The notes beneath the pieces were generated by a model that ran no database searches, was not told the DNA's origin, and was given only the letters and a program-made list of their open reading frames with translations. DNA of 28,241 bases from a bacterium Ga0077546 (GTDB lineage Bacteria > Cyanobacteriota > Vampirovibrionia > Obscuribacterales > Obscuribacteraceae): assembly GCA_001464165.1 (NCBI GenBank), contig LNEX01000141.1, forward strand, positions 1 to 28,241, given 5' to 3'. This document shows, piece after piece, positions 6,976 through 15,133 of the stretch. The position numbers and the translations under genes were made by a program. Each line of letters opens with the position of its first letter. The first letter of the stretch is position 1.

Positions 6976-8391
6976 ATGCGCACAAAGCTCAGAGCACGAC
7001 TTAGACAACAGCGACGTACAAGCAATGTACACAACATCATGGCTGCGCGCTTAGACGCAAAACTAGAAGCAAATTTAGGAGAAAAAGCGGCCAAACCCCA
7101 ATTCAACTGGCAGGTTCTAGCTGCCACATGGCTGGGAGAAATGTTCGACGGCATGGATGCCTCAATTTATGTACTAGTGATGTATCAATGCCTCTCTGAG
7201 CTAATCGGCTCAAGCGCCCACAGCGCAGTGGCGCCAGTCGGGGCAACAGTACTAGCAATTTTCATAACCGGCTGGGTAGTGGGTGGCATCACCTGCGGCA
7301 TACTGGCCGACTACTTTGGTCGCTCCAAAATTATGCTAGCCACAATTCTCATATATGCTGCCGCCAGCGGTCTTTGCGCCCTTAGTCACAACTGGGTCGA
7401 GCTGGCCTTCTACCGTTTTCTCGTGGGCTTCGGCATAGGCGGCGAGATTGGCCTAGGTGCCGTTTTAGTGGCGGAAACCTTCAAAGGCCGCTCTCGCCTT
7501 CATGCAGCATCATTTATTGCCAGTTCATTTGCTGCAGGCTATCTGCTGGCGGCCATTGCCAATCTCTACCTTGGTCACCTTGGTTGGCGCTATCTCTTTT
7601 TATTAGGAGTAACACCAGCTTTGGTCACTCTCTACTTCCGCACCAAATTAAAAGAACCAGAGCACTTTGAGCAAGTTCAACAGGCCAAGCGCATAGGAAG
7701 AGAAATAGCAACCGCCTGCGGAGTGAAAGTCATCCGTGAACCCTTTACCCTGCCTCAGATTTTCTCGCGAAAAAACCTAGCCAAGACTATGGCAGCAATA
7801 GGCCTTTCCACTCCTGCAATTGTTGGATACTGGGCCGTTCTAGCCTGGCTTCCCGCCTGGGTAACACAGATGGTTGGTGGAGAGGCAATCGTTGAGCGAA
7901 GTGTCACGGCTGTCGCTCTCAATGTAGGTGGTCTAATTGGAGCACTGGGCGCAGGCTTACTCGTTGAGAAAATTGGCCGAGCCAAAAGTTTTCGCCTAGC
8001 TAACTGCGGTGCACTTCTTTGCGGCCTGATTTTGTTTGGCACCATCAAAGAATATGGGCTGCTACTTTTGAGTGTCAGCTTCTTTCTCGGATTTTTCGCC
8101 CAAGGTCTTTTTGCTTTGCTATTTATATACGTACCTGAGCTATATGAGGCAAAAGTACGCTGCACTGGTGTCACTACTAGTATCACAGCCGGTCGCATAT
8201 TTGCGGCCATGGCAGCCCTGCTTGGTGGACAAATAATTGCTTGTCTCAACGGCTCATACGCCAGCGCAGCTATATTGTTCTCTAGTGTGTATTTCCTCGG
8301 AGCAATTATTAGTTTCTTCTTGCCAAAGCACGGAGAAGACGTTGCCTTATATGAAAGTGAAAAATTTCGAGCTGCTCCTGTCTTAGGTTAA
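6976..8391 (+). CDS. MFS metabolite:H+ symporter (aromatic acid/sugar-porter type)
   Basis: This 471-residue inner-membrane transporter has about twelve hydrophobic segments. TM1 contains FDGMD (D58, D61), as in aromatic-acid:H+ symporters. Loop 2-3 carries GILADYFGRSK (G108, D112, G115-R116, K118), the MFS motif A, and R147FLVGFGIGGEIG is the conserved TM4 motif B region. The central loop (~residues 225-265) is charged, and the C-terminal half contains FAQGLFALLFIYVPELYEAKVRCTG, typical of the sugar-porter/AHS branch (PcaK, ShiA, NiaP relatives). It probably imports an organic acid or similar metabolite with protons. ATG at 6976 has AAGGGA eight bases upstream. The Arg-rich first 20 residues are odd, and ATG at 7039 is an alternative. 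Its stop overlaps that of the converging gene. Confidence 0.88.
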   Translation: MRTKLRARLRQQRRTSNVHNIMAARLDAKLEANLGEKAAKPQFNWQVLAATWLGEMFDGMDASIYVLVMYQCLSELIGSSAHSAVAPVGATVLAIFITGWVVGGITCGILADYFGRSKIMLATILIYAAASGLCALSHNWVELAFYRFLVGFGIGGEIGLGAVLVAETFKGRSRLHAASFIASSFAAGYLLAAIANLYLGHLGWRYLFLLGVTPALVTLYFRTKLKEPEHFEQVQQAKRIGREIATACGVKVIREPFTLPQIFSRKNLAKTMAAIGLSTPAIVGYWAVLAWLPAWVTQMVGGEAIVERSVTAVALNVGGLIGALGAGLLVEKIGRAKSFRLANCGALLCGLILFGTIKEYGLLLLSVSFFLGFFAQGLFALLFIYVPELYEAKVRCTGVTTSITAGRIFAAMAALLGGQIIACLNGSYASAAILFSSVYFLGAIISFFLPKHGEDVALYESEKFRAAPVLG

Positions 8392-8714
8392 TTGAAAAGT
8401 ACGGCATCACGGGCCACCGCTACAAGCCAAGAAACTATGCTGGGGACGAGCAAGCCAAACTTGATCAGAAACGCACCTACGTGGGCTTTCCGAGCAGCAT
8501 TGTAGATGGCTATCGGATCGCGACAAATATAGCGTTGGTAAGTAAACAGTCCAGCCAAGGCAAGAACCAAGCCAAAAGCCATTAGTGTTAGCTCGAAAGA
8601 ATTGGCTATAACATTGAGCAAGGCCTCTAAATTAGCCAACATATTAACACGCACTGTTCCTGGGAGGCCCGTCACCACTGCTGTATCTTGCATGTCCATA
8701 TCTTGCATGTCCAT
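8388..8714 (-). CDS. Small two-helix membrane protein with duplicated N-terminus
   Basis: This 108-residue protein is unrecognised. Two hydrophobic segments are visible, about residues 39-58 (LTLMAFGLVLALAGLF) and 82-104 (FLIKFGLLVPSIVSWLVAVA), separated by a loop with YQRYICRDP. The N-terminus reads MDMQDMDMQD because a 15-bp unit is perfectly duplicated, which also duplicates the possible start codons (8714, 8708, 8699, 8693). GGAG lies ~10 bases before the outermost ATG. The gene converges on the symporter, with stop codons overlapping by four bases. Function is unknown. Confidence 0.6.
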   Translation of the reverse strand: MDMQDMDMQDTAVVTGLPGTVRVNMLANLEALLNVIANSFELTLMAFGLVLALAGLFTYQRYICRDPIAIYNAARKAHVGAFLIKFGLLVPSIVSWLVAVARDAVLFN

Positions 8715-8715
8715 A
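8686..8715. repeat. Perfect 15-bp tandem duplication over a start codon
   Basis: The unit TCTTGCATGTCCATA occurs at 8686-8700 and again at 8701-8715 without mismatch. It spans the start of the small membrane protein and adds five codons in frame. Such a unit can expand or contract by slippage without breaking the frame while changing the number of start codons. Confidence 0.85.
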
Positions 8716-8781
8716 TCAATGTCACTCCAGCTCTATACAAAGAACATAAAGCAGGCACGGAGCAGTCAGTAGCGGATTTGC

Positions 8782-8828
8782 CCTGAATCTAATTCAGGTG
8801 ATTTGCTGGAAGAACTTCCGGATGTCCG
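8782..8828. promoter_or_regulatory. Three consecutive inverted repeats upstream of the ChaN-like gene
   Basis: CCTGAAT/ATTCAGG (8782-8798, 3-base gap), GGAAG/CTTCC (8808-8819, 2-base gap) and CGGA/TCCG (8819-8828, 2-base gap) follow one another in 47 bases. They lie 40-90 bases upstream of a perfect TATAAT, a place where activators usually bind. No named regulator box was recognised. Confidence 0.45.
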
Positions 8829-8869
8829 AAATCGCCAAGTAGAAGCACCTGTAAATGGGTAAATAACCA

Positions 8870-8875
8870 TATAAT
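8870..8875 (+). promoter_or_regulatory. Candidate -10 box of the ChaN-like gene
   Basis: TATAAT is a perfect sigma-70-type -10 hexamer, 48 bases before the ATG at 8924. No good -35 is found at 17 +/- 1 bases (the sequence there is near ACCTGT), which fits an activator-dependent promoter using the inverted repeats just upstream. Confidence 0.4.
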
Positions 8876-8923
8876 GGCTGATCCCCCACTCAATCTATTT
8901 GTCTAATTCTGTGTTTTTTATCC

Positions 8924-10402
8924 ATGGCAAACCCTAAGAACGACTCACCAGAACAGGCTCAAGACAAGTCACTCGACCGGGGTGCTGGCGACAGCGCACG
9001 GCAAGCATTAACTGCCGAAAGTCAGGAGCGCACGGCGCCAAGCCAGACAGCCGAAAGGAACAGGAACGGCGCTTTTACCTTGGGTGTGCCCAAAGAGAAA
9101 GAGCCAGATTTGGTTGGGGTTTTCAAGAAAGATCCAGAGTTTGAGAGACGTTTTTTTGACATGACCGGCGAAAACGGCAATGTTGTAGAAAGACCGCTCG
9201 GTGGCTTGTTCGCCCCTGACTCTTATCGCAACCAAGCATTTAGACAAATGATGGGCAAGTACGGCACAGAGCGTGTCAAAGAGACTTTTGCTGCCCTAGA
9301 ACAAATGGGCAAAAAGGCCGAATGGGTCGGTCACGGCCTGCGGCCAGACGAGCCTACATTTGCTGAGCAAAACAAAAAGCTTGACCAACTAGCCAACCTG
9401 ATGAAGCCAGGAAAACTTGAAGCTGCCCAGTCAGCTCACAAACTGCTCAAGCAAGACGGTTTCACTAAGGCGCTCTCAATTGAACAAATGAATGACGAGA
9501 AGCTGCTCAAACATCTAAGCGATCCGACTCAACGCAAGGCTTTCATTGACTTCCACAACAGTGGCAGCCTCGCTGGAGTGTACCTCAAGGACAATCCTAA
9601 TCACAAAGAGTTAAGCCCTACTCAAAACCTCGAAGCCTTCAGAAAATATCGAGAAAACTTCGAAGACAAAGAAAAACTCAAGGCAAAACCCTACCTTGAT
9701 GAAATCTATAAAGCCGGCGAAGACCCGACCAAACACTTGAGCGATGCCATGCGCAAAAGTCGCGTGCTCATGATCGGAGAGCAACATTCTCTCGATGGCC
9801 CGATGCACAAGTTCGGTGCCGAAGCGATGAAAGACCTGAGAGCAGCAGGAGCGACACATCTCGCCGTGGAAATTCCCCAGAGTCAGCTGGATAAATACAA
9901 TAAATCTCGCGATCTCAAAGATCTGCCTGAGGCTTATCAGACCAATGACTTCGGCAAAATGATGGACAATGCGCGCAGCTCTGGTATGAAAGTGATTGGA
10001 ATCGACAATGGCACAGGCGACGTTAACGCCGCAGCAGCTCAAGAACGAGACAACTTTATGGCTAAGCAGATAAAACAGATTCTCGACAGCAATAAAGACA
10101 ACAAAGTCGTATATTGGTCCGGCATGATGCACGGAGCAGATACTACATCTGGTGCTTACAGATCGACAGCAGACATTCTGCGCAGTCAAAAAGTAGCAAT
10201 CACCACTACTATGGAACAGTCAGCGGCCACACCAGCTGATGATCTTACTTACTATGCAAAACATCTAGACAAGCCCACTGCGATATCCACCAAGAAGACT
10301 CCGCTAATAGCTGGAACCGAGGTAACACGCCTTGGCAACGATGTGCAAGAGCGCTATGGTATGTGGGACAGTGTCTTGATCTTTCCCCCAAAGCGCAAGT
10401 AG
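8924..10402 (+). CDS. ChaN/Tiki/EreA-superfamily protein with long N-terminal extension
   Basis: Residues ~272-488 of this 492-residue protein carry the signature of the haem-binding-uptake/Tiki superfamily (ChaN, TraB/GumN, EreA). The motifs are MIGEQH (G285-H288), a following H295, AVEIP with E316, the helix ERDNFMAKQI (R375-D376), and YWSGMMHG with H403. Members are metal-dependent hydrolases or haem-binding lipoproteins, and the conserved Glu/His pairs here suggest an intact site. The first ~270 residues are hydrophilic, Gln/Asp/Lys-rich and mostly helical, and I do not recognise them. No signal peptide or lipobox is visible, unlike ChaN, so export would need another route. A perfect TATAAT lies upstream. 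The ADP-ribosylglycohydrolase follows 49 bases later without a terminator, so cotranscription is likely. Confidence 0.8.
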   Translation: MANPKNDSPEQAQDKSLDRGAGDSARQALTAESQERTAPSQTAERNRNGAFTLGVPKEKEPDLVGVFKKDPEFERRFFDMTGENGNVVERPLGGLFAPDSYRNQAFRQMMGKYGTERVKETFAALEQMGKKAEWVGHGLRPDEPTFAEQNKKLDQLANLMKPGKLEAAQSAHKLLKQDGFTKALSIEQMNDEKLLKHLSDPTQRKAFIDFHNSGSLAGVYLKDNPNHKELSPTQNLEAFRKYRENFEDKEKLKAKPYLDEIYKAGEDPTKHLSDAMRKSRVLMIGEQHSLDGPMHKFGAEAMKDLRAAGATHLAVEIPQSQLDKYNKSRDLKDLPEAYQTNDFGKMMDNARSSGMKVIGIDNGTGDVNAAAAQERDNFMAKQIKQILDSNKDNKVVYWSGMMHGADTTSGAYRSTADILRSQKVAITTTMEQSAATPADDLTYYAKHLDKPTAISTKKTPLIAGTEVTRLGNDVQERYGMWDSVLIFPPKRK

Positions 10403-10451
10403 CATCAAATCATGAACCTTCGCGCCGATCAAAAAGGGGGAGGGAACTGCC

Positions 10452-11408
10452 ATGAATGATCACGAAACCCGTATTGATAGAATTCGCGGTGCTATTTTCG
10501 GTCAAGCCATAGGTGACGCGCTCGGTCTAGGTACAGAATTTCTCTCTAAGAAAAAAGTGCAGTTTATCTACCCATCAGGTCTCTCTCACTACTCACAAAT
10601 CATTCAAGACAATCATCGAGAACGCTGGAAGCAAGGCCAATGGACGGATGACACAGATCAAATGCTGTGCATCATGGACAGCATACTGAGCATAGGTCAA
10701 ATCGACATCCTTGACATTGCTCAACGCATTTTCAACTGGGCAAAGAACGGAGGAATGGGCTTAGGGCAAACAGTTTGGCATGTTCTGAATCAAGAAAATT
10801 TCTTACAAGACCCACAAGGCGCTGCGCGGAAAGTGTGGGAAGATACTGGTCGCGACCTGGCAGCAAACGGTGCCGTAATGCGCACTTCAGTTCTAGGCCT
10901 TTGGCAACTAGAAAATGATCTGGCGGTTTGCCAGAATGCAGAGGCCGTTTGCAAAATCACACACTTTGACCCACGCTGCGCCGCCTCATGCGTTGCTGTA
11001 TCGTTGGCAGTATCGCATTTGGTGCGCGGCCAAAACAATTTCGACGAGCTAATCGAAGAGATTACGCCTCACGTAGAAAAAATCGATAGTCGAGTGGTTC
11101 ATTGCTTTGAGCTAGCCCAGAGCAAGTCTATCGCAGCTCTTCAGCTTGACGAAGGCCTGAACCCAGCAACCGCTGCCGGCTTCTGGTCCATCATAAATTG
11201 TCAGTCATTTGAAGCAGGTATTCGCTCAGTTATTGAAGAAGGTGGCGATGCCGATTCAAATGCAGCAGTGGCTGGAGCGTTGCTAGGCGCCCGCCTTGGA
11301 TACAAATCAATTGACAATAGACTTATAAAAGATCTCGTCAGTCGTCAAGCACTCTGGGAGCGAACAGAACAGCTTCTAAAACTACTTGAGCTACAAACAG
11401 CAGTCTAA
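10452..11408 (+). CDS. ADP-ribosylglycohydrolase (DraG/ARH family)
   Basis: This 318-residue protein, normal length for the family, hydrolyses ADP-ribose links on proteins or small molecules using two Mg or Mn ions. Metal-binding motifs are complete: G(21)DALG near the start, WTDDTDQ (T65-D66-D67) and GGDADSN (D266, D268, S269). GAVMR (140-144) contributes to the ADP-ribose pocket, and the ending AAVAGALLGARLG is typical. It is cytoplasmic. The ribosome site is unusually strong (AAAAAGGGGGAGGG, about ten bases before ATG 10452), implying efficient translation from the transcript shared with the ChaN-like gene. No ADP-ribosyltransferase or nitrogenase gene is in the window, so the substrate is unknown. 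Confidence 0.92.
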   Translation: MNDHETRIDRIRGAIFGQAIGDALGLGTEFLSKKKVQFIYPSGLSHYSQIIQDNHRERWKQGQWTDDTDQMLCIMDSILSIGQIDILDIAQRIFNWAKNGGMGLGQTVWHVLNQENFLQDPQGAARKVWEDTGRDLAANGAVMRTSVLGLWQLENDLAVCQNAEAVCKITHFDPRCAASCVAVSLAVSHLVRGQNNFDELIEEITPHVEKIDSRVVHCFELAQSKSIAALQLDEGLNPATAAGFWSIINCQSFEAGIRSVIEEGGDADSNAAVAGALLGARLGYKSIDNRLIKDLVSRQALWERTEQLLKLLELQTAV

Positions 11409-11580
11409 ATCAACCCCGAATTCACAATGAAGTACAACCCTTGTTGCACATGCACGACAAGAACCAGCGATTTGTAATCAATTGGAACTTTCTCCCCATA
11501 GAGGTGTCTGGAAGAAAACCAAGATTGAGCATCAGTTGTTTCTGACGAGTTCTGATTTCAAAATCGTAAGAAGTAGGTGA

Positions 11581-11970
11581 ATGCAAATGAGAAGTTTGTT
11601 GGCATGTGCTGGCGCTTGTGCGCTACTGCTGATTAGCGTTAATACAGCACAAGCAAAAGCAGTTAAAGCAGATAACACAAAACAGAATATCGGCGCCTTG
11701 GAAGAAAATGCTGTAGTGGCAGACAAGCAAGGTAACGGCAAAGAACAGATCAAAATTCTTGCCAATATCCGCAAAGTAATTATGAAACAGAAAGACCTTT
11801 CTATGGACGCTAAGAATATCAAAATTCTAGTGTCAGACAGTAACTTCGCAGTTCTTCGCGGACCTGTGAACAGCGTCGTAGAAAAGGAACGCATTGAAGA
11901 GTTGGTTAAAAGCTGCTCCGGCGTCAAAGGCATCAAGACTCAACTGAGTGTTGCCGCTAAACCTCACTAA
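11581..11970 (+). CDS. Secreted BON-domain protein
   Basis: This 129-residue protein has a signal peptide (MRS, then a hydrophobic core, then NTAQA), with likely cleavage after residue 25. After a polar linker, residues ~57-125 form one BON domain: helix (ILANIRKVIMKQK), strands (IKILVSDSNFAVLRGPV), helix (EKERIEELVKSCSGVKGI) and a final strand. BON domains bind phospholipid or membrane surfaces and occur in osmotic-shock proteins of the OsmY type, so an envelope-stress role is likely. ATG at 11581 follows AGTAGGTGA, and a second ATG at 11587 is equally usable. The YflT-type stress gene follows 46 bases later with no terminator, indicating a stress pair. Confidence 0.85.
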   Translation: MQMRSLLACAGACALLLISVNTAQAKAVKADNTKQNIGALEENAVVADKQGNGKEQIKILANIRKVIMKQKDLSMDAKNIKILVSDSNFAVLRGPVNSVVEKERIEELVKSCSGVKGIKTQLSVAAKPH

Positions 11971-12016
11971 GACGACCACTCAATAAAAAAAATGCACAAA
12001 TTTAGGAGAAAAGATA

Positions 12017-12541
12017 ATGTCACAATCAGTAATTGGGTTAGTCAAGACTCGTGAAGACGCAGAAAGCCTGGTCAGCGCCTTGCAAGCTGTTGGTTTTCCA
12101 AACAGCGGGCTGTCAGTGTTGTTCCCAGATAAACAAGGTACAAAAGACTTCGCTCACGACAATTCGACGAAAGCGCCCGAAGGCGCTGCAGCTGGTGCCA
12201 CTACTGGCGGCATCATCGGAGGAACATTAGGCCTTCTCGCCGGTATTGGCGCACTGGCGATTCCAGGTGTAGGACCATTTATTGCGGCTGGTCCGATTAT
12301 GGCTACACTTAGCGGTGTGGGCGTCGGCGCAACCCTTGGTGGCCTGACTGGTGCTCTTATCGGAATGGGAATTCCAGAATATGAGGCAAAAATGTTCGAA
12401 GGGAAATTGAGAGAAGGCAATGTGCTTATCGCCGCTCACAGCGAAAGTAACGATGATCTCAAGCGCGCCGAGGACGTTTTCAAGGGTCACGGTGCCACCG
12501 ACATTAAGCGAGTAAATAATGAAGCTGTAAAAGCTGTTTAG
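12017..12541 (+). CDS. YflT-type general stress protein with glycine-rich hydrophobic centre
   Basis: This protein is 174 residues. Residues 1-40 (VIGLVKTREDAESLVSALQAVGF) are the ferredoxin-like start of the YflT/17M general stress domain. Residues ~57-120 are a Gly/Ala-rich hydrophobic hairpin (GGIIGGTLGLLAGIG, VGATLGGLTGALIG), and the C-terminus resumes the domain with GIPEYEAKMFEGKLREGNVLIAAH and ends GATDIKRV. This split architecture is common in proteins annotated as general stress or low-temperature-induced in cyanobacteria and relatives. The hairpin may insert in the membrane. The ribosome site TAGGAGAAAAG precedes ATG 12017. The gene ends 17 bases before a strong hairpin terminator and is probably cotranscribed with the BON gene. 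Confidence 0.85.
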   Translation: MSQSVIGLVKTREDAESLVSALQAVGFPNSGLSVLFPDKQGTKDFAHDNSTKAPEGAAAGATTGGIIGGTLGLLAGIGALAIPGVGPFIAAGPIMATLSGVGVGATLGGLTGALIGMGIPEYEAKMFEGKLREGNVLIAAHSESNDDLKRAEDVFKGHGATDIKRVNNEAVKAV

Positions 12542-12558
12542 ATTCAAAAAGAATAAAA

Positions 12559-12592
12559 CGCAAAGGCACTCGAAATACTGAGTGCCTTTGCG
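12559..12592. terminator. Strong bidirectional terminator between converging genes
   Basis: A perfect 13-bp stem (12559-12571 with 12580-12592; arm CGCAAAGGCACTC) closes an 8-base loop. On the minus strand it is followed by TTTTATTC, a good U-tract for the five-gene operon. On the plus strand the tail is TTCACTG and weaker. Its position between stops at 12541 (+) and 12643 (-) fits use by both. Confidence 0.85.
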
Positions 12593-12642
12593 TTCACTGA
12601 CTATGTTGCCGTCTTTGAACCGGCACGAATATCTAGCTTCTA

Positions 12643-13068
12643 TTAATCCCTATAACTAGCAGGAAAAATGAACCTGACAAATAGAATCAAGCAAGTACAA
12701 ATCAAATAGATGCACACTGGAATACTAAAACCAGGCTCGACTACAGCTTCACTTGGGTTTGCTGGATTATATGAAACTCTAATGTTCTTACCAAGTTCAG
12801 GATCAATACCGTTATAGATATTGACCTGATGGCCTAGGCTGAATTCTGCACCATAGCGCCAAGAAGTCAGCTCTAAGGCGGTCTCAAAGCTAGTACTGTA
12901 TTTCTTCGCGCCCACTTGAAAAGCAGCAGTTCTGCCGACTTTCATGTCATTCTTCACAACTACTGCGTTGGCGACGGGCCACTTAGAGCTACTCATAGCG
13001 TCATTGAAGACGGGAACGCCAAGAATGAGTGCTATTACAGCGGGAATGAAAGCAAGAATAAAACTCAT
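12643..13068 (-). CDS. DUF3592-type membrane protein
   Basis: This 141-residue protein has an N-terminal hydrophobic helix (~3-19), a beta-rich central domain and a C-terminal helix (~115-135). The central motifs are those of DUF3592: WPVANAVVVK, then RYGAEFSLGHQVNIYNG, VSYNPANPSEAVVEPG and the second TM. No biochemical function is known for the family, whose domain faces one side of the membrane between two helices. The ATG (13066-13068) lies one base after the stop of the NCS1 permease, so the two are translated from one message and the protein may accompany the permease. It is the last gene of a five-gene leftward operon ending in the terminator at 12559. Confidence 0.85.
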   Translation of the reverse strand: MSFILAFIPAVIALILGVPVFNDAMSSSKWPVANAVVVKNDMKVGRTAAFQVGAKKYSTSFETALELTSWRYGAEFSLGHQVNIYNGIDPELGKNIRVSYNPANPSEAVVEPGFSIPVCIYLICTCLILFVRFIFPASYRD

Positions 13069-13069
13069 A

Positions 13070-14431
13070 TTAAGTACCTGCTACAGCTCCTTCTCTCTTA
13101 ATTTCCAACTTAATTTCTACCACACGCATCGCATAGTACACCATAGCAGCAACCAGCCAAGACTGCACAGAACAGATACCAAGACACAACCACTCTAGGC
13201 CGGGTATGACTCCGGCGCTGCAAATCCCCACCGCCAGTCCAAGGTGTGAAGCAATAAAGGCGGGCCAGCGAATATTAGGTAGCTCATTCATTGGCACGAC
13301 CACAGAACTATTGTCGGGCAAGTTAAAACGCGGCTTAATTACAAATTCTTCAATAATCATAATTACCGTCATAACCGGAATAATTACGCAATTAAGCGAT
13401 GCAATTGACTCTAGCGAACGGCTTGAGCCTTCATGAGCAAGCCACGCAGCAAAAGCGGAGGAAGCCCCAGCAAAAATAATGACGGCAACTTTATGCGGCA
13501 GCTTCTTGAGATTTTCTAGAGCATTTATCATGCCGTACATGTTGGAATCATTGGCGGCGCAATAGTTAGCAATTAATACAAGAGCTGCGACCAGAGCCAC
13601 TCCGCCGAACGAATAGACATTCATATAATTTGTAGCGGCAATGTAATCGCTGATACCAGAAAGTCTTGCCACCATCCAACCGGTAGCAGGAAAAATTATC
13701 TCCCCCACAAGCAAAGCGGCAATCAACGAAAAGATAACAAACTTCTTGTTGGGTTTGCTGTAGCGCCAATAGTCTGGTTCATTGCCCCAAACAGCAAAGC
13801 CTATGACAAAGCTAGAAACGAGAGTCATTGCCGTCATAAAAGATACCGGAGCATGACCAGGCACTGCAGATGCTGTTAGCACCTCCAGAGGCACAGTGGG
13901 AAGCACTTTACAGAATGTATAGCCCACCCAAAGCACCAAAAGCGGTGCGGCAAAATATCGAGCGAAATTGGCCACCCCTTGAAAGCCAAAGAAATTATTG
14001 ACGGCCATAAGCATCGATAAGCAAGCGGCAAATAACGGCACCGGCCAATTGATATGAAACAAGCCCTTTAGAGCATCAGCACACAACACTGCATCGATGG
14101 CATACCAAGCGGACATCAGCCAAATGGCATGAAGCGAAACCAGCCAGGTGCCATAGCGTCCAAAAGTCTGCCTGGTCAAGACTGAATAGGTGAGACCGCT
14201 ACGCACACCGAGCCAGGCAGCTGGCACAGAATAAACTAGAAGAAAAACGCAGCTCAATATCGAACAAGATAAAACTTGACCCAGAGTAATTCCTTGTTTG
14301 TACCATTGAAAACCAATCAAGACCGTAGGAAAAGCTGTCACCATAGTAATCCACAGAAGAGTCATGGTGACTGGCCCGCGGCGCTCGTTTAGGGGAACTG
14401 CATTGAGAATATGATCATCAGCGCTGCTCAT
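13070..14431 (-). CDS. NCS1-family permease (cytosine/purine/hydantoin type)
   Basis: This 453-residue inner-membrane protein has about twelve hydrophobic segments and belongs to nucleobase:cation symporter-1 (CodB/Mhp1). Diagnostic stretches are LNERRGPVTMTLLW near the start, GVRSGLTYSVLTRQTFGRYGTW after TM2, FGFQGVANFARYFAAPLL in the middle, and WGNEPDYWRY, which corresponds to the NCS1 NxDYxR region. Family members import cytosine, allantoin, hydantoins, uracil or related compounds with H+ or Na+. The substrate is not readable here. I place the start at ATG 14429-14431, which overlaps the upstream TGA as ATGA and has GGAG nine bases before it. An in-frame start 16 codons earlier would overlap the acetyltransferase more deeply and is less likely. 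Confidence 0.88.
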   Translation of the reverse strand: MSSADDHILNAVPLNERRGPVTMTLLWITMVTAFPTVLIGFQWYKQGITLGQVLSCSILSCVFLLVYSVPAAWLGVRSGLTYSVLTRQTFGRYGTWLVSLHAIWLMSAWYAIDAVLCADALKGLFHINWPVPLFAACLSMLMAVNNFFGFQGVANFARYFAAPLLVLWVGYTFCKVLPTVPLEVLTASAVPGHAPVSFMTAMTLVSSFVIGFAVWGNEPDYWRYSKPNKKFVIFSLIAALLVGEIIFPATGWMVARLSGISDYIAATNYMNVYSFGGVALVAALVLIANYCAANDSNMYGMINALENLKKLPHKVAVIIFAGASSAFAAWLAHEGSSRSLESIASLNCVIIPVMTVIMIIEEFVIKPRFNLPDNSSVVVPMNELPNIRWPAFIASHLGLAVGICSAGVIPGLEWLCLGICSVQSWLVAAMVYYAMRVVEIKLEIKREGAVAGT

Positions 14432-15120
14432 TGATCTTTCTCCAAAAGCTCCTGCAGCAATTTCTCTACCTCTGGCCACTCACAGTCGAGAATGCGATAC
14501 CAAGCTGTATCTCGGTTGCGCCCCTTTATTATGAAATGACTTTCTTGAATTCCTTCAAACTTAAAGCCCATCCGCAAAGCCGCTTTGCGCGAACGAAAAT
14601 TAAGAGCGTCGCACTTCCACTCAATTCGTCTATATCCTAAAGCGAACCCATGCTGCAAAAGCAAAAAGGTCGACTCTAAATTGGCTTTGGTACGCTGTGC
14701 TATGGGGCTGTACCAAATGTTACCTAATTCAATTTTTAAATGAGCTGGAAAATTATTGAGGTAGTTCACTACACCAATCTGCTTATCTGTAGCTAAATCA
14801 AAAACACAAAAGCAGAGTCCATTTTCGGCCTTCTCTTGGGCAAAGAGAAAAGCAGCCAGTTTGCAGCTAGTGGCAAAAGGTCCCGCCGACATATAGCGCC
14901 AGATCAGACTATCAGCATCATAACTATCTATTCGTCGGTCACCAAGCTCAGAAGGAGTACCATTAGAAATAGCGAACAAAGCTTCGTTGTCACGCTGCAA
15001 ATCAATCGGTACGAGTTTAACGTACTTGCCAATTAGAGTTACAAAACTTGGCTTAAGTGGCAAAGCCTTGGTTTGCGCGATGACTTCCGCTGGCAATTCA
15101 GCCCCTAATTGATGGTCCAA
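14428..15120 (-). CDS. GNAT N-acetyltransferase, RimJ/RimL-like
   Basis: The core of this ~230-residue protein is the RimJ/RimL-like acetyltransferase fold (COG1670 type). It has a start VTLIGKYVKLVPIDLQRDNEALF, an acetyl-CoA-binding turn YSPIAQRTKANLES, and the late motif CDALNFRSRKAALRMGFKFEG, in which Asn, Ser and the GF pair are typical. It ends with HFIIKGRNRDTAWYRILDCEWP, a signature of the RimL-related branch that acetylates amino groups. The start is uncertain. TTG at 15118-15120 has GGAG five bases upstream and leaves 13 bases to the decarboxylase stop. GTG at 15148-15150 would add ten residues and overlap that gene by 17 bases. Its place between a decarboxylase and a permease suggests a small amine as substrate. 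Confidence 0.85.
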   Translation of the reverse strand: MDHQLGAELPAEVIAQTKALPLKPSFVTLIGKYVKLVPIDLQRDNEALFAISNGTPSELGDRRIDSYDADSLIWRYMSAGPFATSCKLAAFLFAQEKAENGLCFCVFDLATDKQIGVVNYLNNFPAHLKIELGNIWYSPIAQRTKANLESTFLLLQHGFALGYRRIEWKCDALNFRSRKAALRMGFKFEGIQESHFIIKGRNRDTAWYRILDCEWPEVEKLLQELLEKDQ

Positions 15121-15133
15121 TTTAACTCCAATT

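Noticed and set aside
11427..11477. Sixteen-codon frame with CCTC cysteines upstream of the BON gene
   Set aside because: It is too short, has no ribosome site, and the cysteines are few. It looks like chance in the 172-base gap.
12154..12420. Pro/Ala-rich leftward frame within the YflT-type gene
   Set aside because: It is the complement of a glycine/alanine-rich hydrophobic coding stretch, which produces long artificial open frames.
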